In this document: positions 1 to 11,745 of the stretch, in pieces
Layout of the letters: each line of letters begins with the position of its first letter
Numbering within the stretch: the stretch's first letter is position 1
Origin: Agaricus subrufescens
Taxonomy: Eukaryota; Basidiomycota; Agaricomycetes; Agaricales; Agaricaceae
Direction of reading: 5' to 3'
Assembly: GCA_029945375.1 (NCBI GenBank)
Contig: CM057062.1
Location: forward strand, 1,488,001-1,552,000
DNA: 64,000 nucleotides
Translations under genes and position numbers: made by a program
The notes under the pieces: model-generated
The model's input: the letters and a program-made list of their open reading frames with translations, nothing else
Told to the model about the DNA's origin: nothing
The model's database searches: none

Positions 1-1167
1 GATTTGGAAGATTTTGTTGAAGAACGCCAGAATAGTTCTGGAATGATCGTTCCGAGGTTGTTGAATGGTACTGGTAAACCCAATAGCATGCTCAGAGTCG
101 GTAGGAGGTCAATTTGTTGTATAGATCGCCATGATCTTTTCGCCCCGGGGAAGGTTTTGTATCCCAGTAATCCGGGATGTATATTCCCTCGCGTTTTGTC
201 CGTCAACGGTGGGCCCTTGGAATAGATCCAAAGGGCAGAGGAAGTCTCGAGGACGCCGTCGCCACCGTGGTCACCGGCTTTATTCATTCCATGATCCCCG
301 AGCACGACGAGAAGCGTATCGTCATCGAGCAGGTCCACTACTCTTCGTAGCGCAGTATCCATTTGTGTTAATTTGGCGTGCATAGAGGGATGTGAGGGGC
401 CAACACGATGTCCGACGTGATCAACGCCTAGAAAATGACCTATAAGGAAATCGAACTGCTTTTTAGACGTGGAAGTGTTGGAGGAGAGGGGAAGTCCAGG
501 ATGGGCATTGTTGAGTAACGGGAAAAGATGTGTCAGGACACCGGTATCGACAGTATGTAGGTCCTCCACGTTGAATGAATCATACGGGAAGGTGAGGTTG
601 GGGTGGAAGGATGTCGGAAATACGGAAAGCCATGTATCGTCTCCCATGAATGCGACCTTGTAAGTATGACGTTCAGTAAGGCTGGGATATAAGGACAATG
701 ACGACACATACCGATCTGTCGGCCAGCTGTAGTTGTTTGATAATCGAGTCCTCCAGAATCTCTGAGCCACCAAAATTGCTTCCTGCATCAACAAAGGTCG
801 GTAGCGAGCCAGTAGTCAGAGCCTTGATCCTCTGTAGCGTCGTCGTCGGTGGATCCGCATATGCATTGAAGATAAACGAATGCTCCGGGCGTGCTTGTGT
901 CAGCTCAGCAGGGAGGGTTAGGACTCCATGATGATACGTGTTGAGTGGTTCTGGTGGATCGGGAGAGACAAAGTCGAATCGGAGAGCATCGATGATGAGG
1001 ACTACAGCGCGTCTATGCGTCTGCTTTGGACTGCCTGGTCCAGTGTACGCCGTGTCTGGCCTCGAAAGGTCGGAAAGGGCGAGTCTGGCGAGGAGGAAAC
1101 CCCGCGAAAAGAGGAGGATGGCCGCGACATGGAGCAGGACCAGCCAGGTCACCAGGCGAGCATACAT
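1..1167 (-). CDS. GPI13: GPI ethanolamine phosphate transferase 3 (PIG-O/Gpi13), 5' part
   Basis: Adds phosphoethanolamine to the third mannose of the GPI anchor precursor in the ER membrane. Exon 1 runs 1167-712 and exon 2 runs 656 to the window edge; the intron 657-711 is phase 0. The protein starts with one hydrophobic segment (MYARLVTWLVLLHVAAILLF). The alkaline-phosphatase-like domain follows, with LIIDALRFDFV near residue 57, MGDDTW just after the intron, and GDHGMNKAGDHGG as metal/catalytic motifs. IQQIDLLPTLSMLLG is typical of this family. About 370 residues are visible; the multi-membrane C-terminal part lies outside the window. The start was chosen because the hydrophobic N-terminus begins immediately at this ATG. 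It is divergent from the NACHT array, with about 470 bp between them. Confidence 0.92.
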
Positions 1168-1635
1168 AACAAGCGTGCGAACAACAAGTCCGATCCGTAT
1201 GACATATTACATATCATATAACATTCCTTCTCGCATTGACCCGAAAAGCTAAACCTTCTAGTGACCACCTCTTGCCTTAGTACAAGGCTGTCTTGCAGAC
1301 AACCACAAGTGACATTCAAGACACTATGCTTCTTCAATAACTACCGCAACGCGACTTTTACAGATTCGCTGTTCTCTGCGTCCTCAGGAATCGTCTAGCC
1401 ACGGACGTGATGACAAGGACCGGTGTACTATGTGGCTAAAAAAATTACGCGCGAACGTTGAAGCCGATTCAGCAATGCAAGTCAAAGGAGCCCATGTAGA
1501 AACTCTTGACAGACCTCTAATGATCTAATCTCCACAACCTCAGAGCGTCTATCAATTCTGGATCTAAAAGCACCGAAGTTACAGCTTCTATTTGTACTGC
1601 CACTACCACTGGCTGCGCATTGCATTATCCTCCCC
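1168..1635. other. Intergenic region between GPI13 and NACHT copy 1
   Basis: No gene is visible. The right end, about 1560-1635, resembles the sequence just before the ATG of the two other NACHT copies (about 4440-4511 and 7395-7466). It is therefore probably the NACHT 5' untranslated region and was duplicated with the genes. Confidence 0.6.
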
Positions 1636-4036
1636 ATGCCGTTGCTGCAGCAAGCCGAGGGAACCACTGTGAATGATGGTTTCTTTGTCGATATAACTGG
1701 ATCTGGCAATGTTGTCAGTGTCAGACCTGATGCTGGTGAGCACCACCCACCTATCATAGCTCACGTTGACCAAGGCCTGTATATCCAAAGGGAACGGAGA
1801 AGGAATCCGACTATTGCGCGAGTCTTATGTTCAACACGAAGCCATCCACGACTCGGACGCCCGCGGTGATCTTGGATGTCACCCCGGCACTCGACAAACG
1901 TACATTAGTCGCGTCACCAGCTGGGGCTCTGGGGAATGGGAATCTGAGAAGCGTGCGTTCTTGATGACTGGCCCGGCCGGGGCAGGCAAGTCAGCCATCG
2001 CCCGAACTTGTGCACATAACCTCGATGAGGTCGGTAACCTCGGCGCATCGTTCTTCTTCTTCCGCCCTGATAACTGGAACGATCCAAAGAAGTTCATACC
2101 AACCATTGTCTACCAGCTCGCAATGGGACATCCTGTTTACCGCCACCACATCGACACTCTTATCTCTGGGGATCCTTTTCTTCTTGAAAAGGCAATTGAC
2201 ATCCAATTTCGAGAGCTCCTCGTCAAGCCATTACAACAATTGAGCATCGATTCTGGCAATCTAAGGGTAGGCAAGGTCGTCATCATCGACGGCCTCGACG
2301 AATGCGCGGCTGTGGATGAGCAGGTTCAAATCATCGATCTCATCGCCACTTCCATCCGCGAGCAAACCACACCATTTCTATGGGCTTTCTTCACCCGTCC
2401 TGAACCCCACATCACCTCCACTTTCTCATCCAAGATCAGTACGGGTGTTTCGTGGGAGCTGCCCCTCCCAGTCTCCGGCGATGCCGACGCTGATAGCGAC
2501 ATTGACACATATCTCCGTAGCGCGTTCGGGAAGATCTGTGCCAAGTATGGCATTCCCTCTGACGTGGTCTGGCCTGTGAAAGAAGATATTGATCACCTCG
2601 TCTCCCAATCTGCAGGTTTATTTGCCTATGCGGTTACTGTTACCCGATATATTGAAGGGCTTGACAAGGGGAGATCTGGTCTTCATGAACGGTTGCAGGC
2701 GATATTGCAACGAGACCGCATGTCACCGGAAAACCCTTTTTCGGCTTTGGACGAACTTTATACGTTAGCCATGATGCAGATTCCGGAAGCGGTACTTCCC
2801 GACACCATGTCGCTCCTCTACCTTTCCCAAACGGTCAAGGTCGAACAAGTCGAATTTATCTGGCGCTATATGCGTCATGAAAATATTCCAATTGTTCACT
2901 GCTATTGCATTGCTCTCGGACTTCGCCCTGAAGCGTTTCACGTGGCCATCAGTAACTTGTCTTCTGTACTTCGAGTGACAAGATCGCAAAGAGGGGATTT
3001 AGAAGGATTCCAATTCTATCATGAATCATTTGTGGACTTCCTTTTGGATCAGAGGAGATCTAAGCGGTTTTTCGTCAAGTCACCCGCTATCCATCGACAT
3101 TGTTTGGAGATGATCGATCGTGCTAGGAGTACTGCAGCAGCCAAAAATAACAGCGAAAGTCCCAAAGGCTATGCTGAAATTTGCATGCAGCAGGTCCTTT
3201 CTGCACTCGATAAGCGGTCCAGTGGCAATACCTGGCTACCAATACTGCGCTCTGCTGTAGCAATCGGAGATAGCGAATATGGGGATTTTATCGAATCTTT
3301 CATACAGGGGGTAATGATCACACTGGTCGAACATGATGAGAAGTTGGGTGGGAATATTTTGCAGCGAATTTCACAGATTTATTGGAAGCGTTGGTTTTAT
3401 CAGACTTGTAATCGGTATTTGGTTGTCTTCCAGAATTTTCTCACAAAGGTTTGCACTACTGGATAATGTGAAAAGAAAGTATTACTGATCAATAGAGCGC
3501 AGACTTTTAAGGGTCGGTGTCGCATTGCTTGGCCATCTCTCGAAAGACTACCTAGCATCTTAAGGAGGTTAAGACACCAGGAGCCGGCAGTTTATATTAT
3601 TATAGACGGTGGGGCTGAAACAAGCTTGACAATCGCGCAGGTACGGTATTTATTGAATAAGCTGGAATACCGCCGTGGTCAAGCCTTTTATGATGACCTG
3701 TTTCAGTTGATTTCAAAAGCCGCTTTCTTTTCTTCTTTTACTATTATTTTAGGTCATGTCTTTCATCTTACGTGCACTCCAGTAATATGTTTCGTTTGGT
3801 CGGTATACGTTGTATGTTCTGACGTTCGTACCTTCGTTCATTTTATCAAGACCCGCCGTAACCAGCTTCTTAAATTTTATTTTGCTTTTGGTTCGACAAT
3901 TGCTGTCATCGTATTTTTGAAGAGTATTTCAGGCCACATTCATAGTATCTTGCATTTCTTAGTATCACACTGCGTTTTTTCTCTATGTTTTCAATACTCT
4001 ATAGCTCTTTCCGTAAAGCGGTTGCTTCAATCATAG
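1636..4036 (+). CDS. NACHT-domain NTPase with C-terminal membrane exon, copy 1 (intact)
   Basis: STAND-type P-loop NTPase of the NACHT class; the role is unknown, and fungal NACHT proteins are often linked to non-self recognition. Three exons (1636-1735, 1791-3448, 3503-4036) join in phase to give 763 residues. Order: a short N-terminal exon with a Gly/Asn-rich segment; CHPGTR near residue 63; Walker A GPAGAGKS at 94-101; a Walker B-like VVIIDGLDE near 195; then helical repeat-like sequence to about 586. The last exon adds a basic linker with QVRYLLNKLEYRR and several hydrophobic segments that look like three or four membrane helices. Copies 2 and 3 share the same exon plan, which supports both introns. 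This is the only copy of the three with an uninterrupted frame. Confidence 0.85.
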
Positions 4037-4511
4037 TAACAATCTTTATTCTATTTACTTGACGAGGAGCTTACTCCTTTGCGCTTACTAGACGTATAAT
4101 CTGAATTTTCTTTGTAAATTCAGTAAAGTGTAGAATTATGCCCAAGATCCTCATCTTGTAATGAATAATAATCAAGCAGTAATGATTTGATATTACCGTG
4201 CCAAGGGTATTTGTCATGATGCCCTCTCTACCTTTTTCGTCTTCCAGTCACACTCTGCTTTATGTAAAACCTGCCTTTCCCTTGATCACGAACGGCATTC
4301 ATGACTATGCTTCTTCGACGATACCATTAGGACCCGACATGTACAAATTTGTTGTCCACCGGTGTTTCCAGGGATCATTCAACCACGAGGTCGGGCTTCT
4401 ATTCTTTATGAGCTCGGAGCGCCTATCAGTTCGGATTCATAAAAGCTCCGGGATGCAAATTTCTAGCTGGACTGCTACCGCCACTTCTTGCGGTCCGCGT
4501 CATCTTCTCCT
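4037..4511 (+). other. Spacer between NACHT copies 1 and 2
   Basis: No gene is seen. The first part is an AT-rich 3' flank. The last roughly 70 bp resemble the 5' flank of the other NACHT copies, marking the left end of a tandem duplication unit. Confidence 0.5.
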
Positions 4512-6675
4512 ATGCCGTTCTTTGAGCAATCTAAAGAGGCTACTGTGAATGGTGGCACTTTTCTCGATATAAATGGATCTGGCAATATCGCCAATGTTGT
4601 GCCTGATACGAGTGAGTACCTCACGTCTAACATGGTTACCTTCAGCAATGACTCATATGCGAAGGAAAAGAAGAAGGAATCAAATTGCTACGCGAATCGT
4701 ATGTTCAACGTGAAGCGATCTTCGACTCGGGTGCGCGCGGTTCTCTTGGGTGTCATCCTGGTACTAGGGAAGGGTATATTCATAACATCACCCGCTGGGG
4801 AGCTGGAAGGTGGAAACCAGAGAAACGGGCGTTCTTAATGACTGGCCCGGCCGGGGCGGGAAAGTCAGCCATCGCGCAGACATGCGCATATACCCTGGAG
4901 GTGGCCGGTGACCTTGGCGCATCATTCTTCTTCTTCAGACCTGGTGGCTGGAATGATCCAAACAAATTCATCCCTACCATTGTCTACCAACTCACAACCC
5001 GATATCCTTCTTACCGCGATCACATTAACGCCATCATTCTTGAAGATCCTTTTGTGCTTGAGAAGGCGATGAACATTCAGTTCCGGGAGCTCCTCGTTAA
5101 ACCACTGCAAAAACTGAACGTTACTAGCGATCACATGAAAACCAACGCGGTCATCATTGTTGATGGGCTCGATGAATGCGCAACTGTGGAAGCACAAATT
5201 CAGATCATTGACCTCGTTGCCACTTCCATCCGCGAGCAGACTACACCGTTCTTGTGGGCATTCTTCAGCCGCCCCGATCCTTCCATTACCTCCACCTTCT
5301 CCTCTCAAATCGATCCAAATGTGTCTTGGGAGCTTCCCCTCGCCCTCTCCGGTGACGCTGATGATAATAGCGATATTAAAACATATCTTCGTGGCGCATT
5401 CGCGACGATCCGTACCAAGTATAGCATCCCTGCCAACGTAGTCTGGCCCACGGAGAAGGATATCCGTAGCCTTGTCTCTAGATCTGCGGGGTTGTTCGTC
5501 TATGCGGTAACTGCTATCCAATACATTGAGGGACTTGACAAGGGTAGATCTGGACTGGATGAACGGTTGCAGGCAATATCCCAACAGGACCCTATGTCAA
5601 CAGAAAACCCTTTCTCGCTTTAGACCAACTCTATACGCTGATCATGATGCAGATACCACAAGGAGTACTTCCTGACACTATGTCATTGCTCTATCTTTCC
5701 CAGACAGTCCCGGACGGGGAATCCCATGTTATCTGGCTTTTGTGGTTTCATGAGAATCCTCCGATTGTTCACTACTACTGTATTGCCCTCGGCCTCTCTC
5801 CTGCAGCATTCCATGCGGCTATCGGTAACCTACAATCCGTACTTCGGGTGTCAAAATCCGAAACAGGGGAACCGGAATATTTTCAGTTTTATCACAAGTC
5901 ATTTCTTGACTTCATTTTGGATCGGAAGAGGTCCAAACGGTTTTTCGTCAAGTCGCCACTGATTCATCGACATTGCTTGGAGGCGATGGATCGTACTATG
6001 GACACTATGATATCTGTCGGTAAGAGTCAATGTCAATGGCTCTTGTTTGCTAGTGGAATAATATAGATCATTTTACAGTCCAACAGAGCCCTACAGCTCA
6101 ACCAAATCTTACTGAATGTTTTAGATTGGAGGTGCTTATCACCCTGGTAGAACGTGATAAGGAACTTGGGGGGAGTATTTTTGAGCAAATTTTACAGTCT
6201 AACTGGAAACGTTCCTTCTATTGGACATCAAATCACTATCAGGTTGAATTGACCAAATTCATTCAGAAGGTTGGTGGCGGTGTTGAATAATGTGAAAACA
6301 AAGTATCATTGACATGCCAGTCGCTAGGTTCGTGAAGGCTGGCGTCCTAGAATTGTTTGGCCAAACTGCAACAGCATACTTGATGTCCTGCTGAAGATAC
6401 GTTCTCTGTTTAAGACGGGCTTTCGGGGAACCGGGGACGAAACAAGTTTAGCAAACAAACAGGTCCGGTATGTACAGAATAAAATGAAGTACCGTTTCAA
6501 CCAGCCTTTCTACGATAGTTTCTCTTCCCTTCATTTAAAATTCTTTCTCCTCTTTTGTTTCATTATGATTTTCGACCGCTTTCTTGATTCTTCCTCCTTC
6601 TTGGTATTATATATTGTTCTGCTGGCATATTGTGTATGTCCGGAAGTTCTTCGCTTCGTCCGTTCACGTAGATAG
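4512..6675 (+). pseudogene. NACHT copy 2, frameshifted
   Basis: Same plan as copy 1: N-terminal exon 4512-4611, intron 4612-4670, NTPase exon from 4671 with Walker A GPAGAGKS and VDGLDECA, and a C-terminal membrane exon from 6328 to 6675 (VWPNCNSIL..., QVRYVQNKMKYR). Compared with copies 1 and 3, one G is missing near 5616 (TCG-CTT instead of TCGGCTT), so the frame ends at the TAG at 5621-5623. The coding sequence continues in another frame from about 5620 to 6019. Next, about 170 bp of coding sequence present in copy 1 is replaced by roughly 105 bp of unrelated sequence, and similarity returns at 6125. It is most simply a pseudogene; a truncated 5' product is possible. Confidence 0.85.
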
Positions 6676-7466
6676 ACCATATTATGGTTATTTTCTCTTT
6701 CCCAATATCAAATAACCTACTTCCTTACGTTCACTAGAAGTATGTTGTGAAATTTTGGCTTCTCTACTTTTTGATCTTCATTCAAAACCCCAGCTCGTTA
6801 ATTGGTCATTTCGGGGCCCACTACACGTTTTAAAAGTTTGCCTTACCCTTGACCGATTCTCTACCCACAGATACTTCCGCGAATCTTATCCCCTCTTTTC
6901 AAAGCGAAGCAACTCATTACTCAGCTGAACGTGATGCTCTCAGATGTCACTCTGGCACTGGAGAAGAATACATTCGTGGCTCAGTGAATTAAATTCCTCC
7001 ATTCTTCATATTTAAAATTGTGGCTCATTCTCCTAGATATCCATACCCTTGTTGCTTTACACAAAATTCAGCCTACCTGTCGTCGGTCTCCCCCTTGCGC
7101 ATTTGTGGTGACACGCTGCTTTGGCATGGGAGTTGCGCTTGACTATGAACCAATCATGTGGCATTCGTGGCTATGCTTCTTCTGAAGCACTGGGTCAGTT
7201 CCCGCGAGTAGTTTCATGAATACGTTTGGTCACAAAGGTCTACAACGATTGGGAGCTGAGGCGGTCAACTAGAGCATTGCGAATAATGATAGGCGAGAAT
7301 ATCTGCCAGGAATACGCGCTACCACTGAGAAACGTCTCTGAAAACTCTTGCCAAACTTAGTTTTTCTCATAGGCCCAGAGCTTCTAGTCGGGACTTTAAA
7401 ATGTTAGAGGTGACACTTCGACTTGAACTGTCATCATCACCTGCTGCAACTCGCACTCCCCTTGCT
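6676..7466 (+). other. Spacer with a relic NACHT fragment
   Basis: Mostly without recognisable genes. About 6868-6985 reads as a decayed copy of the start of the NACHT exon: RESY at its left end and a CHSGTGEEYIRG segment matching CHPGTRQTYIS of copies 1 and 3. The rest of the exon is absent. It is the remnant of a fourth copy or of a longer copy that was deleted. Confidence 0.6.
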
Positions 7467-9719
7467 ATGCCATTTCTTGTACAATCTGAGGGTGCTATTC
7501 TGAATGGTGGCAACTATTTCGATGTGCATGGATCCAGCAATGTCATCAGCTTTGGACCTAATGCCCGTAAGCATCCCTTACTGGACATGGTTCCTGTTGA
7601 CCAATACTCATGTATGAAAAGAGAGAGGAGAAGGCATCCGACTATTGCGCGAGTCCTATGTTCAGCGCGAAGCCATCCATGACTCAGGTGCCCGCGGTGC
7701 TCTTGGATGTCACCCTGGCACACGACAAACATATATTAGTCGTATTACTAGCTGGGGCTCCAGAGAGTGGAAATTTGAAAAGCGTGCCTTTTTGATGACC
7801 GGCCCAGCTGGGGTGGGCAAATCGGCAGTTGCACAGACATGTGCACATAACCTCCAGGCGGCCGGTAACCTTGGTGCATCGTTCTTCTTCTTCCGCCCCA
7901 GTGACTGGAATGATCCAAAGAAGTTCATCCCAACCATCATTTACCAGCTCGCAACACGATATCGTGCTTACCGCGATTATATCGATGCTATGATCCTTGA
8001 TGATCCTCTGCTCCTCGAAAAGGCAATGGACATCCAGTTCCGGGAACTCCTCGTCAAACCATTACAAAAGGCGGGCTTTAACAGTTACAACGTGAAAACA
8101 GACGCGGTCATTATCATTGACGGTCTCGATGAATGCGCAACGGTGGATGCGCAAAATCAAATTATCAGCCTAATCGCCACTTCCATCCGCGAACAAACTA
8201 CACCATTTTTGTGGGCATTATTCAGCCGCCCTGAACCCCCAATCACTTCCACCTTCTCATCCGAAATCAGTACAAACATATTTTGGGAGCTGCCTCTCAA
8301 ACTCTCGGGTGACGCTGATGCTGATAGTGATATTGAAGCATATCTTCGCAGCGCCTTCGGGATGATCCGTACCAAGTATAGTATTCCTGCGAATGTGGTC
8401 TGGCCTACGGAAGAGGATGTTCATCACCTCGTCTCTCAATCTGCGGGAATGTTTACCTATGCAGTAACCGCTATTCGATATATTGAAGGACTTGATTCTG
8501 GGAGATCTGGACTTCATGAACGGCTGGGGGCAATATTACAACGGGACCCCATGTCACCGGATAATCCTTTTTCGGCTTTGGATGAGCTCTATACATTGGC
8601 CATGATGCAGATACCAGAAGCGGTACTTCCCGACACTATGTCACTCCTCTATCTTTCCCAAACAGTCAAGGTCGAGCAAGTCGAGTTCATCTGGCGTTCG
8701 TTGCGTCGTGAAAACATTCCGATTGTTCAATGTTATTGCATCGCTCTTGGCCTTCGTCCTGAAGCATTTCACGCGGCTATCGGTAACTTGTATTCCGTAC
8801 TCCGGGTGACAAGTTCTGAGAGAGGGGAGTTGGAACGGTTCCATTTCTATCATAAATCATTTGTTGACTTCCTCTTGGATCCGAGGAGGTCTTAACGATT
8901 TTTCATCAAGTCGCCTGTTGTTCACCGACATTGCCTGGAAACGATTGATCATGCTACGAACACTTCAGCAACTGTCGATGATAGCAAGTGTCCACGAGGT
9001 TTTGCTGAAGAGCGCGTACTACAGGTACTTATCGCTCATGACGAGGGGTTGAGAGACCGTGCTCTGTAACCAATTTCCCGCACTGCAGTAGACGTCGACG
9101 ATAGCAAATATCAGAATTTCACTGAATATTTCGTACAAGGGGTGCTGACCACACTGGTGGAGTATGATGAGGAGTTGGGCGGGGATGTCTTGCAACAAAT
9201 CTCACAGCTTAACTGGAACCGTTGGTTTTATCGGACTCGTAATCGATATAAGGTTCACTTACGAAACTTCATACAAAAGGTTCGGTACTACCGTTGAACA
9301 TTCTGAAAAGGAGTTATTATTGATAACTAGATCACTAGATTCAAAATCATAAAAGCTGGTATCGTAGCATTGTTTGGCCATCTCACCGAAGCCTATCTGG
9401 GGTTCTACTGAAGATGCGCACCGTGTTGAAGCCAACACGATCCGAGGCGGAGGCTTACATTATGGAGAATGGGGACAATACAGGCTTAACGGTCAAGCAG
9501 GCACGGTATGTACTGAATAAACTGGAATACCGTCGTGATCAATCTGTTTGTGATTTTCTTTTCTCCCTCTGTTTGAAACAGACTTTTTGTTATTGCTTCC
9601 TCTCGATTTCAGAAGACGTTCTTGGTCCTTCGTATTATTCAGTAGTATACTATGGTTTGTGGGTATATTTTGCATCCTCGGCATTTATTTCCCTCCTACG
9701 TTCTTGTGAAGAGTTTTGA
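7467..9719 (+). pseudogene. NACHT copy 3, two in-frame stop codons
   Basis: Three exons equivalent to copy 1 (7467-7566, 7622-9279, 9339-9719) stay in one phase across their length. Walker A is GPAGVGKS, followed by IIDGLDECA. The reading frame is stopped by TAA at 8893-8895, where copy 1 has AAG (Lys), and by a second TAA at 9067-9069. The C-terminal membrane exon is present (VWPSHRS, QARYVLNKLEYRR, then hydrophobic segments). Up to the first stop the product would be about 457 residues: the complete NTPase region without its membrane part. The lesions differ from those of copy 2, so the two copies decayed independently. Confidence 0.85.
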
Positions 9720-10223
9720 TCATAATTATCTACTTTCTTATCAGGCAAAACCTACTCCTTCACCCTTATCAGATGTTCACTCTGATTTTCTTGTTGATCC
9801 AGTTAATGAACGATTGTGCTCAGGGTCAGTCCAGCCAGTGGCTTGACAGGCGAAACGCTCTCTAAAACGCTCGCTGAGAACTTGAATTCATAATTTCTAT
9901 CATCGAACATGTTTATGGATTCATAGGTTGAACTTTCGTCCTAGCTGTGGTTCAGAAACTATTCGCAGATCAAGAAACTTATTAAGTCGATATATTATAC
10001 GAGATACTATTACCTAGTATTACTTACTACGACTACGAGATTGACAGCACAGCTGCCGCAACAAAACATCGATACAAAACAGCGCCAATCATAGATTGTC
10101 CAATAAAAATGAATAGGACTATGATTCGAAAAAGAGGGAAAACGTCCAACGTTTATCTTTTACGAATGTCCACAGGAAGAAGATGTATACCCACCGCATC
10201 GTGAACCAAGGTCGACTTGATCA
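9720..10223. other. Intergenic, no recognisable feature
   Basis: Convergent 3' flanks of NACHT copy 3 and the minus-strand gene at 10224. AT-rich, with short imperfect repeats of ttactacgac type near 10020-10040. No gene is seen. Confidence 0.5.
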
Positions 10224-11624
10224 TCAAACTAGATGTCGATATCTTTCACTCCTATTCTCCATCTTACCTCCACTTGTATGCGGATTTCCAGGTACGCTTC
10301 CTCTTGCATTTCCCTTTCTACCATTACTGCGGCTTCCCTTTCCAACTTGCTGTTGCTGTTGCTGTTGCTGAGATTGAGACTTCGATTTGGGTGTGGGTGT
10401 AGTAACCACAGTCTTTGCCGTACTTCTCGTTTTGGCCTTTGGAGTTGTCGGCGTTGACGGTGTCATCTTTGTCAAAGAAGCAGAAGCGCGAGCGGTGTTT
10501 GGGTGAGGAGGATAGGGAGTAGGTGAACGACGGACAAGTGAAATGGGGCTAAGGCAAGGGGTGGCGGGTGTTCGCTTGCGTGATTGAATACTTCTCATTT
10601 TCGACTTTGACCTTAATGGAGATGGTGGTGTTGAGAATTTGAGCATTGAGGAATGAGGTGAAGAGACGGGAGTGGTTGATGAGGTGGAAGAAGAACACAT
10701 TACGGGAGATTGAGGAAGGGGAGGTGTGTATGATGATAGGGTTATGTTCGTCGAGTACATAGAGCCCGGAAGTGCAGCCGATCCGATGCGGGAAGAGTCA
10801 ACGTTGCTTACAGGTAGATTAATCAAGACAGTCTTGTGGATAGATGTAGCACTGAACACGGCGGAAGATGAGCGCAATGTCGCTGACGGTGAGCAGATAG
10901 TTGGTGGTGAAGGATAAATGGGGATTTTATTTCGTTTACTAGAGGTAAAGCCTCTCGTCGGAGTGGCAGTAGAACGCTCGCTTTGCGACCGAGTAATGAG
11001 ACTGTTAGGTAAGAGTGTTTGGGTGGTTGCACTTGTCGTCACGGACGATAAAGTAGAACCATCGGCAGTAGCATCCGGAGGGTGGGTGGGAGAAGCTTGG
11101 CTTAAAGAAATTCGAGGAGTGGATTGTACTTGCGTGTCACCGCTCAGGACAGTCGGAGGTACGGTATCACTGCCGCCGTTCATTTCTGATTTGGGAGAAA
11201 TTGTGATAGTTTGACGAGTAGTGTTCCTACGAGGCTCAGGGTGACGTTGTTTCCCAAAGTCTGGAGAACGACAAGAAGCGATGGCAAAGAAGAACCTTAG
11301 GGCGATAGCAGCAACATCAGACGCAAAAGATGGAAATCCAGTTATCGCGTCCCTAAGAAGGATAGGCCAGAACGCTAGAGACCAATATATTTCTTCCAAC
11401 CGGTAGGCGAGTGTAGTGGCCAATGTATCCACGATGGAGGGCACATCTCGTAAAAGGCAAGCGACAGGGCTAAAATAGACTCTAGAGAAGGTGATGTAGA
11501 CGAGTTCCCATATGCCGAGGTAGGGGAGGACAGGATGGATGCTGCGAATGATGGGGTGGACGATGGACTTGTTTATAAAGAACGAGGTGGACTGAGAGGC
11601 GAGATAAAAGAGCGACAAAAACAT
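10224..11624 (-). CDS. Ser/Thr/Pro-rich hypothetical protein with hydrophobic N-terminus
   Basis: I do not recognise this family. One uninterrupted frame of 466 residues. The first 120 or so residues are rich in hydrophobic and aromatic residues, with two or three possible membrane-associated segments (for example IHPVLPYLGIWELVYITF). The remainder is low-complexity Ser/Thr/Pro sequence with basic patches. The C-terminus carries SQSQ followed by a poly-Gln run, encoded by a CAG/CAA repeat at about 10345-10375, and then a Lys/Arg/Gly-rich end. It is divergent from NNR1 with about 120 bp between the two starts, so they may share a promoter. Introns cannot be excluded in the low-complexity part. 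Confidence 0.6.
   Translation of the reverse strand: MFLSLFYLASQSTSFFINKSIVHPIIRSIHPVLPYLGIWELVYITFSRVYFSPVACLLRDVPSIVDTLATTLAYRLEEIYWSLAFWPILLRDAITGFPSFASDVAAIALRFFFAIASCRSPDFGKQRHPEPRRNTTRQTITISPKSEMNGGSDTVPPTVLSGDTQVQSTPRISLSQASPTHPPDATADGSTLSSVTTSATTQTLLPNSLITRSQSERSTATPTRGFTSSKRNKIPIYPSPPTICSPSATLRSSSAVFSATSIHKTVLINLPVSNVDSSRIGSAALPGSMYSTNITLSSYTPPLPQSPVMCSSSTSSTTPVSSPHSSMLKFSTPPSPLRSKSKMRSIQSRKRTPATPCLSPISLVRRSPTPYPPHPNTARASASLTKMTPSTPTTPKAKTRSTAKTVVTTPTPKSKSQSQQQQQQQQVGKGSRSNGRKGNARGSVPGNPHTSGGKMENRSERYRHLV
10345..10375. repeat. Trinucleotide repeat (poly-Gln codons)
   Basis: Short run of ctgttg units on the plus strand. It encodes the poly-Gln stretch near the C-terminus of the minus-strand hypothetical protein. 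Confidence 0.8.
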
Positions 11625-11745
11625 TGGGATGATAAGAGACTCCGAGAGAAAGGAAAGGCTCGAGCGAGGGCTTTGAGGGAAATTCCGAGACGGTCCAGTT
11701 CAACCGGGGACTGGGTGACGTCATCAGTCCAACTTGACTTGCGCC

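Noticed and set aside
3539..3592. Alternative last exon of NACHT copy 1 ending GHLSKDYLAS
   Set aside because: A stop falls at similar places in all three copies in this frame, but the neighbouring frame is open through a conserved linker and membrane segments in all copies and fits the acceptor phase.
4922..5584. Long minus-strand open frame of 220 codons
   Set aside because: Lies entirely antisense to the NACHT exon and has no recognisable domain; similar antisense frames in copies 1 and 3 are broken.
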